From an uncultured Prevotella sp. (GTDB taxonomy: Bacteria; Bacteroidota; Bacteroidia; Bacteroidales; Bacteroidaceae), in contig CAKQDQ010000155.1 of assembly GCA_934229335.1 (NCBI GenBank), positions 1-5,365 on the forward strand: 5,365 nucleotides of DNA, read 5' to 3'. How positions within the stretch are numbered: the stretch's first letter is position 1; every line of letters starts with the position of its first letter. Shown here one piece after another: positions 5,172-5,365 of the stretch. The notes beneath the pieces were generated by a model. That model was not told the DNA's origin and made no database searches. It was given only the letters and a program-made list of their open reading frames with translations. A program made the translations under genes and the position numbers.

Positions 5172-5281
5172 CGAAGCACAATAAACACCTTGCTCAAATC
5201 ATTTCTGTTTGACTATAACGCCGCGCCAGCCTAATTATGAATTATGAGTTACGAGTTATGAGTTATGCTTTGTGAATTATG
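5172..5281. repeat. Tandem array unit 3, partial
   Basis: The 61-bp block (5172-5232) is identical to the other two units. It is followed by seven heptad-length units (5233-5281), one of them diverged to CTTTGTG. The unit then stops: no tnpB fragment or promoter follows, and the rRNA terminator begins within about 10 bp. Confidence 0.9.
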
Positions 5282-5291
5282 AATAAACAAA

Positions 5292-5325
5292 AACCCCTCA
5301 GAAATCTTATGACTTCTGAGGGGTT
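5292..5325 (-). terminator. Intrinsic terminator downstream of 5S rRNA
   Basis: A perfect 12-bp stem (AACCCCTCAGAA at 5292-5303 with its complement at 5314-5325) encloses a 10-nt loop. On the minus strand it is followed by TTTTTGTTT, a proper U-tract. It would end transcription coming from the 5S rRNA gene. On the plus strand the following sequence lacks a clean T run. Confidence 0.85.
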
Positions 5326-5335
5326 CGTTTGAAAG

Positions 5336-5365
5336 AAGGCGGCCTCCTACTCTCCCGCATTGCAT
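5336..5365 (-). rRNA. rrf: 5S rRNA, 3' end (cut by window edge)
   Basis: The minus strand reads ATGCAATGCGGGAGAGTAGG then AGGCCGCC. The GGGAGAGTAGG core is the conserved 3' part of 5S rRNA. Only about the last 30 bases lie inside the window, and the exact 3' end is approximate. A strong terminator follows. An rRNA operon (16S-23S-5S) presumably continues beyond the right edge. Confidence 0.8.

Noticed and set aside
4708..5281. CRISPR array
   Set aside because: The units are 225-239 bp tandem copies with nearly identical content throughout, so there are no variable spacers.

Overview
The window reads as a chromosomal segment of a Bacteroidales bacterium, most likely Prevotella or a close relative. 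Several features point this way: promoters of the Bacteroidetes type (TTTG, 19-20 nt, TAnnTTTG), no clear Shine-Dalgarno sequences, a DUF4369/thioredoxin-fold lipoprotein, a DUF6175-type secreted protein, a 5S rRNA 3' end of Bacteroidetes type, and AT-rich heptad repeats of the AATTATG kind. The genus is an inference from these family resemblances; no search was run.

Layout from left to right. 1-493 has no gene. It holds a large nested inverted repeat (96-368) built from small hairpins, followed by a second, weaker inverted repeat that overlaps the next gene's stop codon. 494-1546 (minus) is a lipoprotein with a thioredoxin fold but no CxxC. A tRNA-Leu(TAA) lies 16 bp upstream of it on the same strand (1563-1648), with its own promoter. 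1753-3386 (minus) is a two-gene unit: a Y-family DNA polymerase with an intact catalytic triad and a QLDLF clamp-binding motif, then a 46-codon gene that overlaps the polymerase stop by ATGA and resembles the YolD-like partners of such polymerases. A good promoter sits about 130 bp upstream of the polymerase.

3560-4690 looks like decayed accessory DNA. It contains a minus-strand fragment resembling the end of an Abi_2 (abortive-infection) protein, a plus-strand C-terminal fragment of a Bacteroidales family that may have a uracil-DNA-glycosylase-like fold, and the first 128 codons of a DUF6175-like secreted protein cut short just before a tandem repeat array.

4708-5281 is that array: two full units (239 and 225 bp) and a third partial one. 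Each full unit holds a 61-bp identical block, a run of 7-bp repeats whose number accounts for the length difference, and, on the minus strand, a Bacteroidetes promoter driving a 24-codon ORF. The first 18 residues of that ORF resemble the start of an IS66-family TnpB. The window ends with a strong minus-strand terminator and the 3' end of a minus-strand 5S rRNA gene, so the array sits directly downstream of what is probably an rRNA operon.

The most interesting items are the promoter-bearing tnpB-fragment array next to the rRNA operon, the small gene coupled to the polymerase, and the alternative folding of the left-hand palindrome.
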